Translations under genes and position numbers: made by a program
Part shown: positions 35,826 through 44,341 of the stretch, piece by piece
Position numbering within the stretch: the stretch's first letter is position 1
How the letters are laid out: the number at the start of each line of letters is the position of its first letter
The notes under the pieces: generated by a model
Seen by the model: only the letters and a program-made list of their open reading frames with translations
The model's database searches: none
Told to the model about the DNA's origin: nothing
Source: Roseomonas alba
Lineage (GTDB): Bacteria; Pseudomonadota; Alphaproteobacteria; Acetobacterales; Acetobacteraceae
Length of the DNA: 64,000 bases
NCBI RefSeq assembly: GCF_019430885.1
Contig: NZ_JAHYBZ010000011.1
Span: 124,001 to 188,000, forward strand
Direction: 5' to 3'

Positions 35826-37690
35826 CAGCGTTGCTCCTCCGCATGATCCACGGTGGCGGTGGATCTGGTGATGCCCTGTTGCCCGTCCGCTGCCGCTTGC
35901 CGCAGCGCCGGGAAGTCGTCCGGGGTGATGGTCTCGCGCGCCAGCAGCAGCCGCGTGCCGGCATCAAGATCGGCGCGGCGTTCGGCGAGCAGCGCCTTGG
36001 CGCGCGCATAGGCCTCGTCGATCAGCCCGCGCACCGCGACATCCACCTCGCGCGCCGTCGCCTCGGAATAGTCGCGCGGCGTGAGGCCCGGCACACCATC
36101 GCCGAGGAAGCTCTGCCGCTCGGGCTCCAGCACCGCCTGGCCGAGCGAGGGATGCATGCCGAAGCGGGTGACGATCTGGCGCGCGATGTCGGTCACGCGC
36201 GCGAGGTCGTCCGCCGCGCCGGTCGAGATCTCGCCGAGCACGAGGTCCTCGGCCGCGCGGCCGGCCAGCAGCACGACCATGCGGTTCTCGAGGTCGCGCC
36301 GGGTGATGAGGAAGCGGTCCTCGGTCGGCCGCGTCATGGTGTAGCCCAGCGCGCCGATCGAGCGCGGGATGATCGAGACCTTGTGCACGGGATCAGCCCC
36401 GGGCAGGGAGGCGGCGGCGAGCGCATGGCCCATCTCGTGCCAGGCCACCGCCTCGCGCTCCTTCGGGTTCAGCACGCGCCCCTTGCGTTCGAGGCCGGCG
36501 ACGATGCGCTCGATCGCGGCGGTGACATCGGCCATGCTCACTGCCTCGGCGCCGCGGCGGGTCGCCTGGATCGCCGCCTCGTTCACCAAGTTGGCGAGTT
36601 CCGCGCCCGAGAAGCCCGGCGTCAGCGCGGCGATCTGCTCGACATCCAGCCCCTCGTGCTTCACCTTCTTCAGATGCACGCGCAGGATGGCGGCGCGGCC
36701 GGACTTGTCGGGCCGGTCCACCACCACCTGGCGGTCGAAGCGGCCGGCGCGCAGCAGCGCGGGGTCGAGGATCTCGGGCCGGTTGGTGGCGGCGAGCAGC
36801 ACGATCCCCTCGCGCGGGTCGAAGCCGTCGAGTTCGGTCAGCAGCTGGTTGAGCGTCTGTTCCTTCTCGTCGTGGCCGCCGCCGAAGGCCCCCACGCCGC
36901 GCTTCTTGCCGAGCGCATCCAGCTCGTCGATGAAGATGATGCAGGGCGCGGCCTTGCGCGCCTGCTCGAAGAGGTCGCGCACGCGCGCCGCACCCACGCC
37001 GACGAACATCTCGACGAATTCGGAGCCGGAGATGGAGAAGAACGGCACCCCCGCCTCGCCGGCCACGGCGCGCGCGACCAGGGTCTTGCCGGTCCCCGGC
37101 GGGCCGACCAGCAGGATGCCCTTCGGGATGCGCGCGCCGAGCCGGCCGTATTTCTCGGGCTGCTTCAGGAAATCGACGATCTCGCGCAGCTCGGCCTTGG
37201 CCTCGTCCACGCCGGCGACGTCGTCGAAGGTGACGCCGGTGTCCTTCTCGACATAGACCTTGGCCTTGGACTTGCCGACCGACATCAGCCCGCCGAAGCC
37301 CTGTCGCTCCGCGACATGGCGGAACAGGAACATCCAGACCCCAAAGAAGACCAGCGCCGGCAGCACCCAGGACAGCACGGTCGAGAGGAAGGTGTTCTGG
37401 ATCGTGCCGTCATAGCGCGCGCTCGACTGCTCGAGCCGGCGCGTCAGATCCTCCGGCACGATGGTGGTCAGGAAATGCGTCCGGCCCTCGATTGGCTCAC
37501 GGTAGCGGCCGAAGATGCTGTCCGGGCGGACCTGGACCTCGGCGATGCGGTCCTGCTGCAGCAGTTCGAGGAAGCGCGAATAGGGGATGCGCTCGGTGAC
37601 CGATGCGCCCTGCCACCAGCCCTGGAAGAGCAGGAGCAACAGGAAGGCACCGATCCAGTACCAGATGTTGAATTGTTGCTGCTTGTTCAC
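35825..37690 (-). CDS. ftsH: FtsH-type membrane AAA+ zinc protease
   Basis: A 621-residue FtsH with two N-terminal membrane helices (about 9-24 and 104-124), Walker A GPPGTGKT at 196-203, Walker B IIFIDELDAL, the SRH region and the zinc site HEMGH at 418-422. The FtsH pore motif MFVGVG is present. It extracts and degrades membrane and cytoplasmic proteins. Heat-resistance loci carry a second FtsH of this kind distinct from the housekeeping copy; this one is likely that paralogue because of its place between psiE and clpG. The start codon follows the psiE stop by 77 bp. Confidence 0.93.
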
Positions 37691-37767
37691 TTACGGCTCC
37701 GGCCGCTGGCGCGGAGCGGAGTAAAGCGCGAACAGCCCTCCGGCCGCAAGGGAAGGAAGCGGGCGGA

Positions 37768-38271
37768 TCAGGGCGGCCTCGTCTCGGTGCTTTCGAGGGC
37801 CGCGGCCTCCGCCTCGCGCCGGTCCTGGTCGCGCACCAGCCAATAGACGATGCCGAGCGCCAGTATCGCCGCACCGAGCGCGAGCAGCTTCATCGCCTCG
37901 GTCTGGCTGAGATCGAGGATGATGAACTTCCGCACCACCGCGAGCATGGCGATCATCACCACCGCGCGCACCTGGACGATGCCGAATCGCCGTTCGACGA
38001 TGACCAGCAGGGACCGCTTGAACTCCAGCGCGATGACGACGGTGAAGATCGCGCCGAACACGGTCTGGAACACCGCCGGATCCGTGGGGTTGAAGATGTC
38101 CACCAGAAGCAGCGAGGTGGCGACCAGCTTGAGCAGGTTCCACAGCGCGGCCAGGACGATCAGCGCGATCAGGATCGTCAGCACAAAGACGACGACCTGC
38201 TCGAACTTCTCGTAGAAGGTCAGGGACCGCCAGAGCACGGAGTTGCCACGCGGTGATTTCGCTTCGCTCAT
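37768..38271 (-). CDS. psiE: PsiE-family membrane protein
   Basis: A 167-residue protein with four hydrophobic helices (about 26-50, 68-84, 100-117, 129-145) and the PsiE-family patterns FYEKFEQVVVFVLTILIALI and FKRSL followed by VQVRAVVMIAMLAVVRKFII. PsiE was named for phosphate-starvation induction; its molecular role is unknown, but a psiE gene is a constant member of heat-resistance loci. Its ATG overlaps the stop of the degP-like gene (ATGA). Confidence 0.88.
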   Translation of the reverse strand: MSEAKSPRGNSVLWRSLTFYEKFEQVVVFVLTILIALIVLAALWNLLKLVATSLLLVDIFNPTDPAVFQTVFGAIFTVVIALEFKRSLLVIVERRFGIVQVRAVVMIAMLAVVRKFIILDLSQTEAMKLLALGAAILALGIVYWLVRDQDRREAEAAALESTETRPP

Positions 38272-39392
38272 CGGCCCGCATCCAATGTGACAGTGATCGT
38301 GAGGCGCGTGCCGTCGCGCAGGATCGTCAGCGTAATCGTATCGCCCGGCGCTTGCCGGTCGAGCGCGGCGAGCAGTTCCGCCACGCGGCGCAACGGGCGG
38401 CCCTCCACTTCCAGGATGATGTCCCCGGTCTGAAAGCCGCTGTCGCGCCCAAGGCGGGCCGGGCGGATCCCCGCGCGCTCCGCGGCCGAGCCGGGCTCGA
38501 CCTCGAGCACGAAGACGCCCTCGATGCCGAGGCGCGCCGAGAGCGCGGCGTTGAGCTGCTCCTCGACGCGGATGCCGAGCGAGGGGCGGATGTAGCGCCC
38601 CTGGGCGATCAGGCGCGGAACCACGCGGTTGACCGTATCCACCGGCACCGCGAAGCCGATCCCGGCCGAGGCGCCGGAGGGGCTGTAGATGGCGGTGTTC
38701 ACGCCGATCAGCCGGCCGGCGGAATCGAGCAGCGGGCCGCCGGAATTGCCGGGATTGATCGCGGCGTCGGTCTGGATCAGCCGCTCGATCACCACCCCCG
38801 TCTCGCTCGGCAGTTCGCGGTTGAGCGCCGAGACGATGCCGTTGGTCAGCGTCCAGTCCAGGCCGAAGGGATTGCCGATGGCGAAGACCTTCTGGCCGAC
38901 GCGCAGGTCGTGGCTGGTGCCGATCGGCAGCGGCTCCGGCCGCCCGGTGCCGACGCCGATGCGCAGCACCGCGAGGTCGTGCGCCGGGCTCGTGCCCACC
39001 AGCACGGCGTTGTAGGCGCGGCCGTCGGCCAGCCGCACCGTGGCGGCCGAGGCGCCGGCGATCACATGGTCGTTCGTCACCACATGGCCGAGACGGTCCC
39101 AGACGAAGCCCGAACCCGTCCCCCGGGGCACCTGCAGCGCGTTGCGGGTCCAGGGGTTCACGACGCGCTCGGTGGTGGCGATGAAGACGACGGAATCGCG
39201 CGCCTGCTCGAACAGCGCGATGGTCGCCTGCTCGTCGGCGGCGAGATCCCCGCGCGGCGTCACCGCCCGCGGCTCCGCGCGGCTGGCCAGGAACTCCGCC
39301 TGGATCAGCGGAATGCTCTGCCAGGCGGTCATCAGGACCAGTCCGACCAGCAGCAGCAGCAGGGTCCGAAACAGGAAACGCCCTTCGGTCAA
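38268..39392 (-). CDS. degP: DegP/HtrA-type periplasmic serine protease
   Basis: I start at TTG 39392, preceded by AGGAG, which gives 374 residues with one N-terminal membrane anchor (about 7-24). The trypsin-like domain has His109 (TNDHVIAG), Asp139 (HDLAVL) and Ser217 (NPGNSGGP). One PDZ domain follows (about 275-370), against two in classical DegP, so it is closer to DegS/HhoB in layout. It faces the periplasm and removes damaged envelope proteins. The reading frame continues upstream into mbfA without homology, which argues for the internal start. Confidence 0.88.
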   Translation of the reverse strand: MTEGRFLFRTLLLLLVGLVLMTAWQSIPLIQAEFLASRAEPRAVTPRGDLAADEQATIALFEQARDSVVFIATTERVVNPWTRNALQVPRGTGSGFVWDRLGHVVTNDHVIAGASAATVRLADGRAYNAVLVGTSPAHDLAVLRIGVGTGRPEPLPIGTSHDLRVGQKVFAIGNPFGLDWTLTNGIVSALNRELPSETGVVIERLIQTDAAINPGNSGGPLLDSAGRLIGVNTAIYSPSGASAGIGFAVPVDTVNRVVPRLIAQGRYIRPSLGIRVEEQLNAALSARLGIEGVFVLEVEPGSAAERAGIRPARLGRDSGFQTGDIILEVEGRPLRRVAELLAALDRQAPGDTITLTILRDGTRLTITVTLDAGR

Positions 39393-39430
39393 GGCACGCA
39401 GATCTCCTCGGTCGCCGGCATCCTCGCCAC

Positions 39431-40417
39431 TCAGCCGCTGCCGATCAGGATGCCTGCGGCGAGCACGAGGCCGCCGCCCAGCACCACCTGGAACACCGCC
39501 CGGCCGATCGGCGTCTCCATGTAGCGGTTCTGGACCCACGCGATGGCCCAGAGCTCGACGAAGACGATCGCGATCGCGATCGCTGTCGCCGTCCAGAAAT
39601 GCGGGATCAGGTAGGGCAGCGCATGGCCAAGGCCGCCCAGCGTCGTCATCACCCCCGAGGCGAGCCCGCGCTTCCAGGGCGCGCCGCGGCCCGAGAGCTT
39701 CCCGTCATCATGGACGGCCTCGGTGAAGCCCATGGAGATGCCCGCGCCGACCGAGGCCGAAAGCCCGACCAGGAAGGTCGTCCAGGGGTTCTGCGTGGCG
39801 AAGGCGGTGGCGAAGATGGGGGCGAGCGTCGAGACCGAGCCGTCCATCAGCCCCGCCAGCCCCGGCTGCACCCAGGTCAGCACGAACTGCCGACGCGCGG
39901 CCAGGCACTCCTCGCTCGCCGCGCCGCTGCGGGCGAGTTCGGCGGCCATCGCCTCGACATCGCTCTCGTGCCGCGCCTCCGCCGCCGCGAGATCGCCGAG
40001 CAGCTTGCGTGCCTCGGCGTCCGTCGTGCGCTCGGCGGCGGCGCGGTAGAAGGCCTCGGCCTCGCGCTCCATCGCCAGCGCCTCGGCGCGGATGCGATCG
40101 AGGCCGAGATTCTCGATCAGCCAGACCGGGCGGCGGGCGTAGAAATCCGCCACATGCTCGCGCCGGATCGGCAGGATCAGCTCGCCGTGGCGGGAACGGT
40201 AGAGCTCGATCAGCCAGCGGCGGTGCTCGTCCTCCTCCTCGGCCATGGCCTCGAAGAGGCGCGCGGTGGCGGGAAAGGTCTCGCGCAGGCACCGCGCATA
40301 GAGCCGGTAGATGCGCGCATCCTCCTCCTCCGAGGCGATGGCCAGCGCCAGGATCTCCTCCGCCGAGAGGCTCGCGAAGCGGCGGCGGCCGAAGGCGGGA
40401 AGCGGGATCAGGCGCAT
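39431..40417 (-). CDS. mbfA: MbfA-type ferritin-like/VIT1 iron transporter
   Basis: A 328-residue fusion. Residues about 20-165 are an erythrin/rubrerythrin-like four-helix domain with repeated E-x-x-H/E iron ligands (ASEEEDARIYRLYA, AEEEDEHRRWL, EREAEAFYRAAAE, EARHESDVE). Residues about 180-328 are a VIT1/CCC1 membrane domain (GLMDGSVSTLAPIFATAFA, GISMGFTEAV). This is the layout and length of MbfA from Bradyrhizobium and Agrobacterium, which exports iron and protects from peroxide. It is the first gene of the minus-strand operon, 38 bp before the degP-like gene, so iron export is co-expressed with proteases. It is not a known standard member of heat-resistance loci. Confidence 0.88.
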   Translation of the reverse strand: MRLIPLPAFGRRRFASLSAEEILALAIASEEEDARIYRLYARCLRETFPATARLFEAMAEEEDEHRRWLIELYRSRHGELILPIRREHVADFYARRPVWLIENLGLDRIRAEALAMEREAEAFYRAAAERTTDAEARKLLGDLAAAEARHESDVEAMAAELARSGAASEECLAARRQFVLTWVQPGLAGLMDGSVSTLAPIFATAFATQNPWTTFLVGLSASVGAGISMGFTEAVHDDGKLSGRGAPWKRGLASGVMTTLGGLGHALPYLIPHFWTATAIAIAIVFVELWAIAWVQNRYMETPIGRAVFQVVLGGGLVLAAGILIGSG

Positions 40418-40632
40418 GGAGGGGACAGTTGGCCGCAGGCTGTTTCACGGCCATCCTAGCGCATCGCCCCGGCGTGGGCCAGCGCGGACCGGGCGGCGGG
40501 TGCCGCCCCATGACGATCCGGAAGGCCATGACAGCGCGGCCGGTTCCGGTCATGCTCCGCCCGGGATGCCGGCCGCGTCGTGCGGGTGGCGGGACGGCGG
40601 CGGGGCCGGGTTCGGATTCACGGAAGGACCAC
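40418..40632. promoter_or_regulatory. Divergent promoter region of the stress island
   Basis: A 215-bp gap lies between the start of mbfA (minus) and the rhomboid gene (plus). Promoters for both arms of the island should lie here. It is very GC-rich and I could not place a convincing heat-shock sigma-factor promoter. Confidence 0.5.
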
Positions 40633-41385
40633 ATGCTTCCCTGGTACGAGACGGTCGCGACGCGCTACCCGCCCTTCGTGGTCTGGATGCTGATCGCCGC
40701 CTGCGTCGGGGCGTTCCTGTACCAGGTCTCGCTGCCCCCTTCCGTCCTGGAACTCTTCCTGCGTCAGTACGCGCTGGTGCCCGCGCGCTTCTTCGCGCAA
40801 TGGGCGCAGCCGCGCCCGGGCGACTGGCTCGCCTTCCTGACCAACATGTTCCTCCATGGCGGCTGGCTGCACCTGATCATGAACATGTGGACGCTCTGGA
40901 TTTTCGGCCCCGCGGTCGAGGATCGGCTGGGAGCGCGCCGCTTCCTCTTCTTCTACATCGCCTGCGGTCTCGCTGCCGGCATCGCCCATGGGCTGGCCAA
41001 CCCGGAGTCCGTCGTGCCCGCGCTCGGTGCCTCGGGGGCGATCGCGGGGGTGATCGGCTGCTACGCCCGGCTGTTCCCCGCGGCGCGGCTCGTCGTGATG
41101 ATCCCCGTGCTGTTCCTGCCGCTCTTCTTTGAGGTCCGGGCGCTCGCCTTCGCGACGATCTGGTTGCTGCTGCAGATCATCCCCGGCCTTCTGACGCTCG
41201 GCCAGGATGTAGGCGGCGGCGGTATCGCCTGGTGGGCGCATATCGGCGGTTTCGCCGCGGGCTGGCTGCTCGCGCCAGCGGCGCGGCGGGCGCGCATCGC
41301 CCATCGTCCCTACTTTCGCGACGAGGGACTCTACGGCTTCATGCCGGATGGCCGGCGCAGTGGAGGGCGAGGACCGTGGCGATGA
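40633..41385 (+). CDS. Rhomboid-family intramembrane serine protease
   Basis: A 250-residue rhomboid with about six helices. The catalytic Ser134 lies in GASGAIAG and His203 in WAHIGGFAAG; the HGGWLHLIMNMWTLWIFG loop-1/helix-2 signature is complete. It cleaves membrane-spanning substrates within the bilayer. The ATG follows GGAAGGA. It opens the plus-strand arm of the island and overlaps the next gene by ATGA. Confidence 0.9.
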   Translation: MLPWYETVATRYPPFVVWMLIAACVGAFLYQVSLPPSVLELFLRQYALVPARFFAQWAQPRPGDWLAFLTNMFLHGGWLHLIMNMWTLWIFGPAVEDRLGARRFLFFYIACGLAAGIAHGLANPESVVPALGASGAIAGVIGCYARLFPAARLVVMIPVLFLPLFFEVRALAFATIWLLLQIIPGLLTLGQDVGGGGIAWWAHIGGFAAGWLLAPAARRARIAHRPYFRDEGLYGFMPDGRRSGGRGPWR

Positions 41386-42206
41386 TGGATCTTCTCTGGC
41401 TCTTCTTCATGCTCTCGGCGCTGCAGCCCGTGCTGCAGCGCCGCTACCTGGAAGCGATGCGCGTGCGCAAGATCGCGCAGATCGAGAAGCAGCGCGGCAG
41501 CCGCGTCATCCTCCTGGTGCACCGGCAGGAGACGATGAGCCTGCTCGGCTTTCCGCTGATGCGCTACATCGACGTCAACGACAGTGAGGAGGTGCTGCGC
41601 GCCATCCAGCTCACCGACGACGAGGTACCGCTCGACATCGTGCTGCATACCCCGGGCGGCCTGGTGCTGGCGGCGACGCAGATCGCGCGCGCGATCCAGG
41701 GGCATAGGGGCAAGGTCACGGTCTTCGTGCCGCACTACGCCATGTCGGGCGGCACGCTGATCGCGCTGGCGGCCGATGAGATCGTGATGTGCCGCCATTC
41801 CGTGCTGGGTCCGATCGATCCGCAGCTCGGCGGCATGCCGGCGGCCTCGATCGTGAAGGTGGCCGAGGAGAAGCCGATCGCCGAGGTCGAGGACCAGACG
41901 CTGATGCTCGCCGATGTCGGGCGCAAGGCGATCGCCCAGGTCGAGGCGGCCGCCACAAGGCTGCTGGCCGAGAAGATGGAGGAGGCGACGGCAAGGGCCC
42001 TGGCCGCGAAGCTCGCCACCGGAACCTGGACGCATGACTACCCGATCTCGGCCGAGGAGGCGCGCGGACTGGGCCTGCCGGTCAGCCTCGACATGCCGGA
42101 CGAGATTCTGCAGCTCATGACGCTCTATCCGCAGCCGGTCCGGCGCCAGGGCGGGGGCGTGGAGTATCTCCCGCAGCCCCGCCAGAGGGAGGTCCGCGGG
42201 CGGTGA
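41382..42206 (+). CDS. SDH-family membrane-anchored Clp-fold serine protease
   Basis: A 274-residue protein with one N-terminal helix and a ClpP/crotonase-like domain of the serine dehydrogenase proteinase (SDH) family. LDIVLHTPGGLVLAATQIARA and VPHYAMSGGTLIALAADEIV carry the oxyanion glycines and the probable nucleophile Ser, and SVLGPIDPQLGG follows. Related proteins are stomatin-linked or SppA-like peptidases that cut membrane-associated peptides. Overlap with the rhomboid gene suggests the two act in sequence on membrane proteins. The ATG at 41382 is followed by a second ATG; the first gives the coupled start. Confidence 0.82.
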   Translation: MMDLLWLFFMLSALQPVLQRRYLEAMRVRKIAQIEKQRGSRVILLVHRQETMSLLGFPLMRYIDVNDSEEVLRAIQLTDDEVPLDIVLHTPGGLVLAATQIARAIQGHRGKVTVFVPHYAMSGGTLIALAADEIVMCRHSVLGPIDPQLGGMPAASIVKVAEEKPIAEVEDQTLMLADVGRKAIAQVEAAATRLLAEKMEEATARALAAKLATGTWTHDYPISAEEARGLGLPVSLDMPDEILQLMTLYPQPVRRQGGGVEYLPQPRQREVRGR

Positions 42207-42272
42207 TGCCGGCAGGCGGCACGCCCCGTTGCCAGCCGCGAACACCTGTCATTCGACAGCGAGGAGAACGAC

Positions 42273-42698
42273 ATGCCGACCGTCGCCTGCCCCGATTGCG
42301 CCTCCACGAACCGCGTCCCGCAAGAACGGCTCGGGGACAATCCCCGATGCGGACGCTGCGGATCGCCTCTCTTCCAGGGCAAGCCCGTGACCCTGACGGC
42401 GGCGAATTTCGACCGCCACCTGGCGGCCGAGACACCGCTTCTGGTGGATTTCTGGGCGGCGTGGTGCGGCCCCTGCAAGGTCATGGCGCCGCAGTTCGAG
42501 GCTGCCGCGAAGGCCCTCGAGCCACGGATGCGACTCGGCAAGCTCGACACCGAGGCCGGACAGCAGATCGCGGGCCGCTACGGCATTCGTGGCATACCCA
42601 CCATGATCCTGTTCAGGGGCGGAGAGGAGATCGCCAGAACCAGCGGCGCGATGTCTGCTGCGCAGATCGTGGAATGGGCGCGCTCTCGGGCAGGATGA
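42273..42698 (+). CDS. trxC: Thioredoxin 2 (zinc-containing)
   Basis: A 141-residue thioredoxin with an N-terminal zinc ribbon (Cys6, Cys9, Cys26, Cys29) and active site WCGPC (Cys65, Cys68), cis-Pro in GIPTMILF. This is the TrxC type, which reduces disulfides during oxidative stress. It lies between the SDH protease and the antiporter gene. A thioredoxin just before a KefB-like gene is the order known from heat-resistance loci. Confidence 0.93.
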   Translation: MPTVACPDCASTNRVPQERLGDNPRCGRCGSPLFQGKPVTLTAANFDRHLAAETPLLVDFWAAWCGPCKVMAPQFEAAAKALEPRMRLGKLDTEAGQQIAGRYGIRGIPTMILFRGGEEIARTSGAMSAAQIVEWARSRAG

Positions 42699-42744
42699 TG
42701 GCCGCTCCTCATCCTGCTTGAGCCAGGCGACACAGGGGAACGGC

Positions 42745-43887
42745 ATGCATGGCGTGACCGGGCTGCTTGAAAGCGCCGCATTGCTGGTCTTCGCCGCATT
42801 CGTCCTCGTGACGATCTGCGCCCGCGCGGGCGTGCCGAGCATCGTCGGATACATCGGCACAGGCGTGTTGATCGGGCCGGCCGGAAGCGGCGTGCTGGCC
42901 CAGAGCGAAGCGCTCACCTCCATCGGCGAGCTTGGTGTCGTTTTTCTGTTGTTTGCGCTCGGGCTCGAATTCTCCTTCGAGAAGCTCGCCTCGCTAAGAC
43001 GTCACGTGTTCGGGATCGGTGCGGCGCAGGTTGTGGTCACGACCCTGCTCGTCGCGATCCCGGCAGGGTTGATGTACGGACTGGCACCTGTGCCCGCGAT
43101 CCTCATGGGCGGGGCGGTCGCGATGTCGTCCACGGCCATGTGTCTCAAGGTGCTTGTTTCCGTGAACGCCCTCAACACCGCTCCGGGGCGCCTCGCGATT
43201 TCCGTGCTGCTGTTTCAGGACCTGGCGGCGGTTGCGCTTCTGCTGCTGCACGACGCGACGTCCGGCGCGGCCGAGGGACTTGGCGTGGCGACCGTGATCG
43301 GGGGCGCGGCGGCGCTTGTGGCGGCCCTGTTCGTCGCACGCGGCCCGCTTCAGACAATCGCCGGATGGACAGCCGCGCGAGGCGATCCCGAACTGGCGCA
43401 GCTTCTCGCGCTGGCAATCGCCTTGGGGTCGGCGATCGCGGCCACAGCCGCCGGACTCTCACCGGCGCTCGCGGCCTTTGCCGCCGGAATGATCATCGGC
43501 GAAGGCGATGCGCGCCATGTCGTCGAGAAGGAAATCCGTCCCTTCCGCGATCTCTTCGTGGGCATCTTCTTCATCGGCATCGGCACGCAGATGCCGCTCG
43601 GCATCTTCTCATCGACCTGGCCGACCGTGCTGGTCTGGCTAGCCATTCTCTTCATGGGCAAGGCAGTGGTCGTGGCGCTTCTGGCGTCATGGTCCGGCGA
43701 ACGAGGGCAGGCCGCCTGGAGGGCGGCCATCATTCTCGGTCACGGAGGCGAATTCAGTCTGATGCTGATTTCAGTGTCCACAGCGTCGGGTCTGATCCCC
43801 GAAGGAATCACCGGCCCGCTCCTTCTCGCGATCGGCATCAGCATGCTGGCCGGGAGTCTCCTCGTCAGATACGGGGCGAAGGACTAG
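42745..43887 (+). CDS. kefB: KefB-type cation/proton antiporter
   Basis: A 380-residue CPA2 antiporter with about 12 helices (GYIGTGVLIGPAG, GVVFLLFALGLEFSFEKL, SVLLFQDLAAVALLLL, GHGGEFSLMLI). The motif FQDLAAV carries the conserved ion-binding Asp. The cytoplasmic TrkA-N/RCK domain of full KefB/KefC (about 600 residues) is absent, as in the versions found in heat-resistance loci. The ATG at 42745 follows AGGGGA; a TTG at 42718 is less likely. It is the last gene of the plus-strand arm. Confidence 0.9.
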   Translation: MHGVTGLLESAALLVFAAFVLVTICARAGVPSIVGYIGTGVLIGPAGSGVLAQSEALTSIGELGVVFLLFALGLEFSFEKLASLRRHVFGIGAAQVVVTTLLVAIPAGLMYGLAPVPAILMGGAVAMSSTAMCLKVLVSVNALNTAPGRLAISVLLFQDLAAVALLLLHDATSGAAEGLGVATVIGGAAALVAALFVARGPLQTIAGWTAARGDPELAQLLALAIALGSAIAATAAGLSPALAAFAAGMIIGEGDARHVVEKEIRPFRDLFVGIFFIGIGTQMPLGIFSSTWPTVLVWLAILFMGKAVVVALLASWSGERGQAAWRAAIILGHGGEFSLMLISVSTASGLIPEGITGPLLLAIGISMLAGSLLVRYGAKD

Positions 43888-43909
43888 ATCGGACTGAGCC
43901 GGGAACTTC

Positions 43910-44311
43910 ATGAGTCTGACTGGAGCGCACAGCAGCGCCGCCACGGTCCGGGCTATGCGGGCCAGTTTGCGCCGGCCCCGGGGGGGCGTTCTGCATTCGC
44001 GATTGTGTCGGCTGCGAGCATGGCGCGACCGCGTAGGGGAGGCGCTCGCGGGCCAGCTTGGACAAGTCTCCGGCATCAATGCCGTCTTCATGGCCGATGC
44101 CGATCAGCAGGAGGTGGAGGCACCGCATCGATCCGAGGCCGTTCCGGAAACGTTCCGTCGCTTGCGGATCTTCATTGCATTCGGCGAGGGGGCGTTTGGC
44201 GCGAAGGTACTTCTCTATCTCTCTGAGCGCCAGCGGGTGGATATCGAAGCACAAACGGCCGTCGCCGCGGGCGAAGATCCGACACCCCAGGTGAAGTTCC
44301 TGGCAAATTGA
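43910..44311 (+). CDS. Hypothetical protein at the island/prophage boundary
   Basis: A 133-residue frame whose second half (INAVFMADADQQEVEAPHR, then RIFIAFGEGAFGAKVLLYL) has the third-position GC bias of a real gene. A minus-strand frame over the same bases (43865-44254) is also protein-like, so the choice is uncertain. I recognise neither. It could be the end of the stress island or the start of the prophage. Confidence 0.35.
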   Translation: MSLTGAHSSAATVRAMRASLRRPRGGVLHSRLCRLRAWRDRVGEALAGQLGQVSGINAVFMADADQQEVEAPHRSEAVPETFRRLRIFIAFGEGAFGAKVLLYLSERQRVDIEAQTAVAAGEDPTPQVKFLAN

Positions 44312-44341
44312 TCGGCCCCTGCATCCCTGCGAACGGAGCTT

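Noticed and set aside
43865..44254. A minus-strand hypothetical gene overlapping the plus-strand 43910-44311 frame
   Set aside because: It would overlap the end of kefB, and its second half is low-complexity. I kept the plus-strand frame at low confidence.
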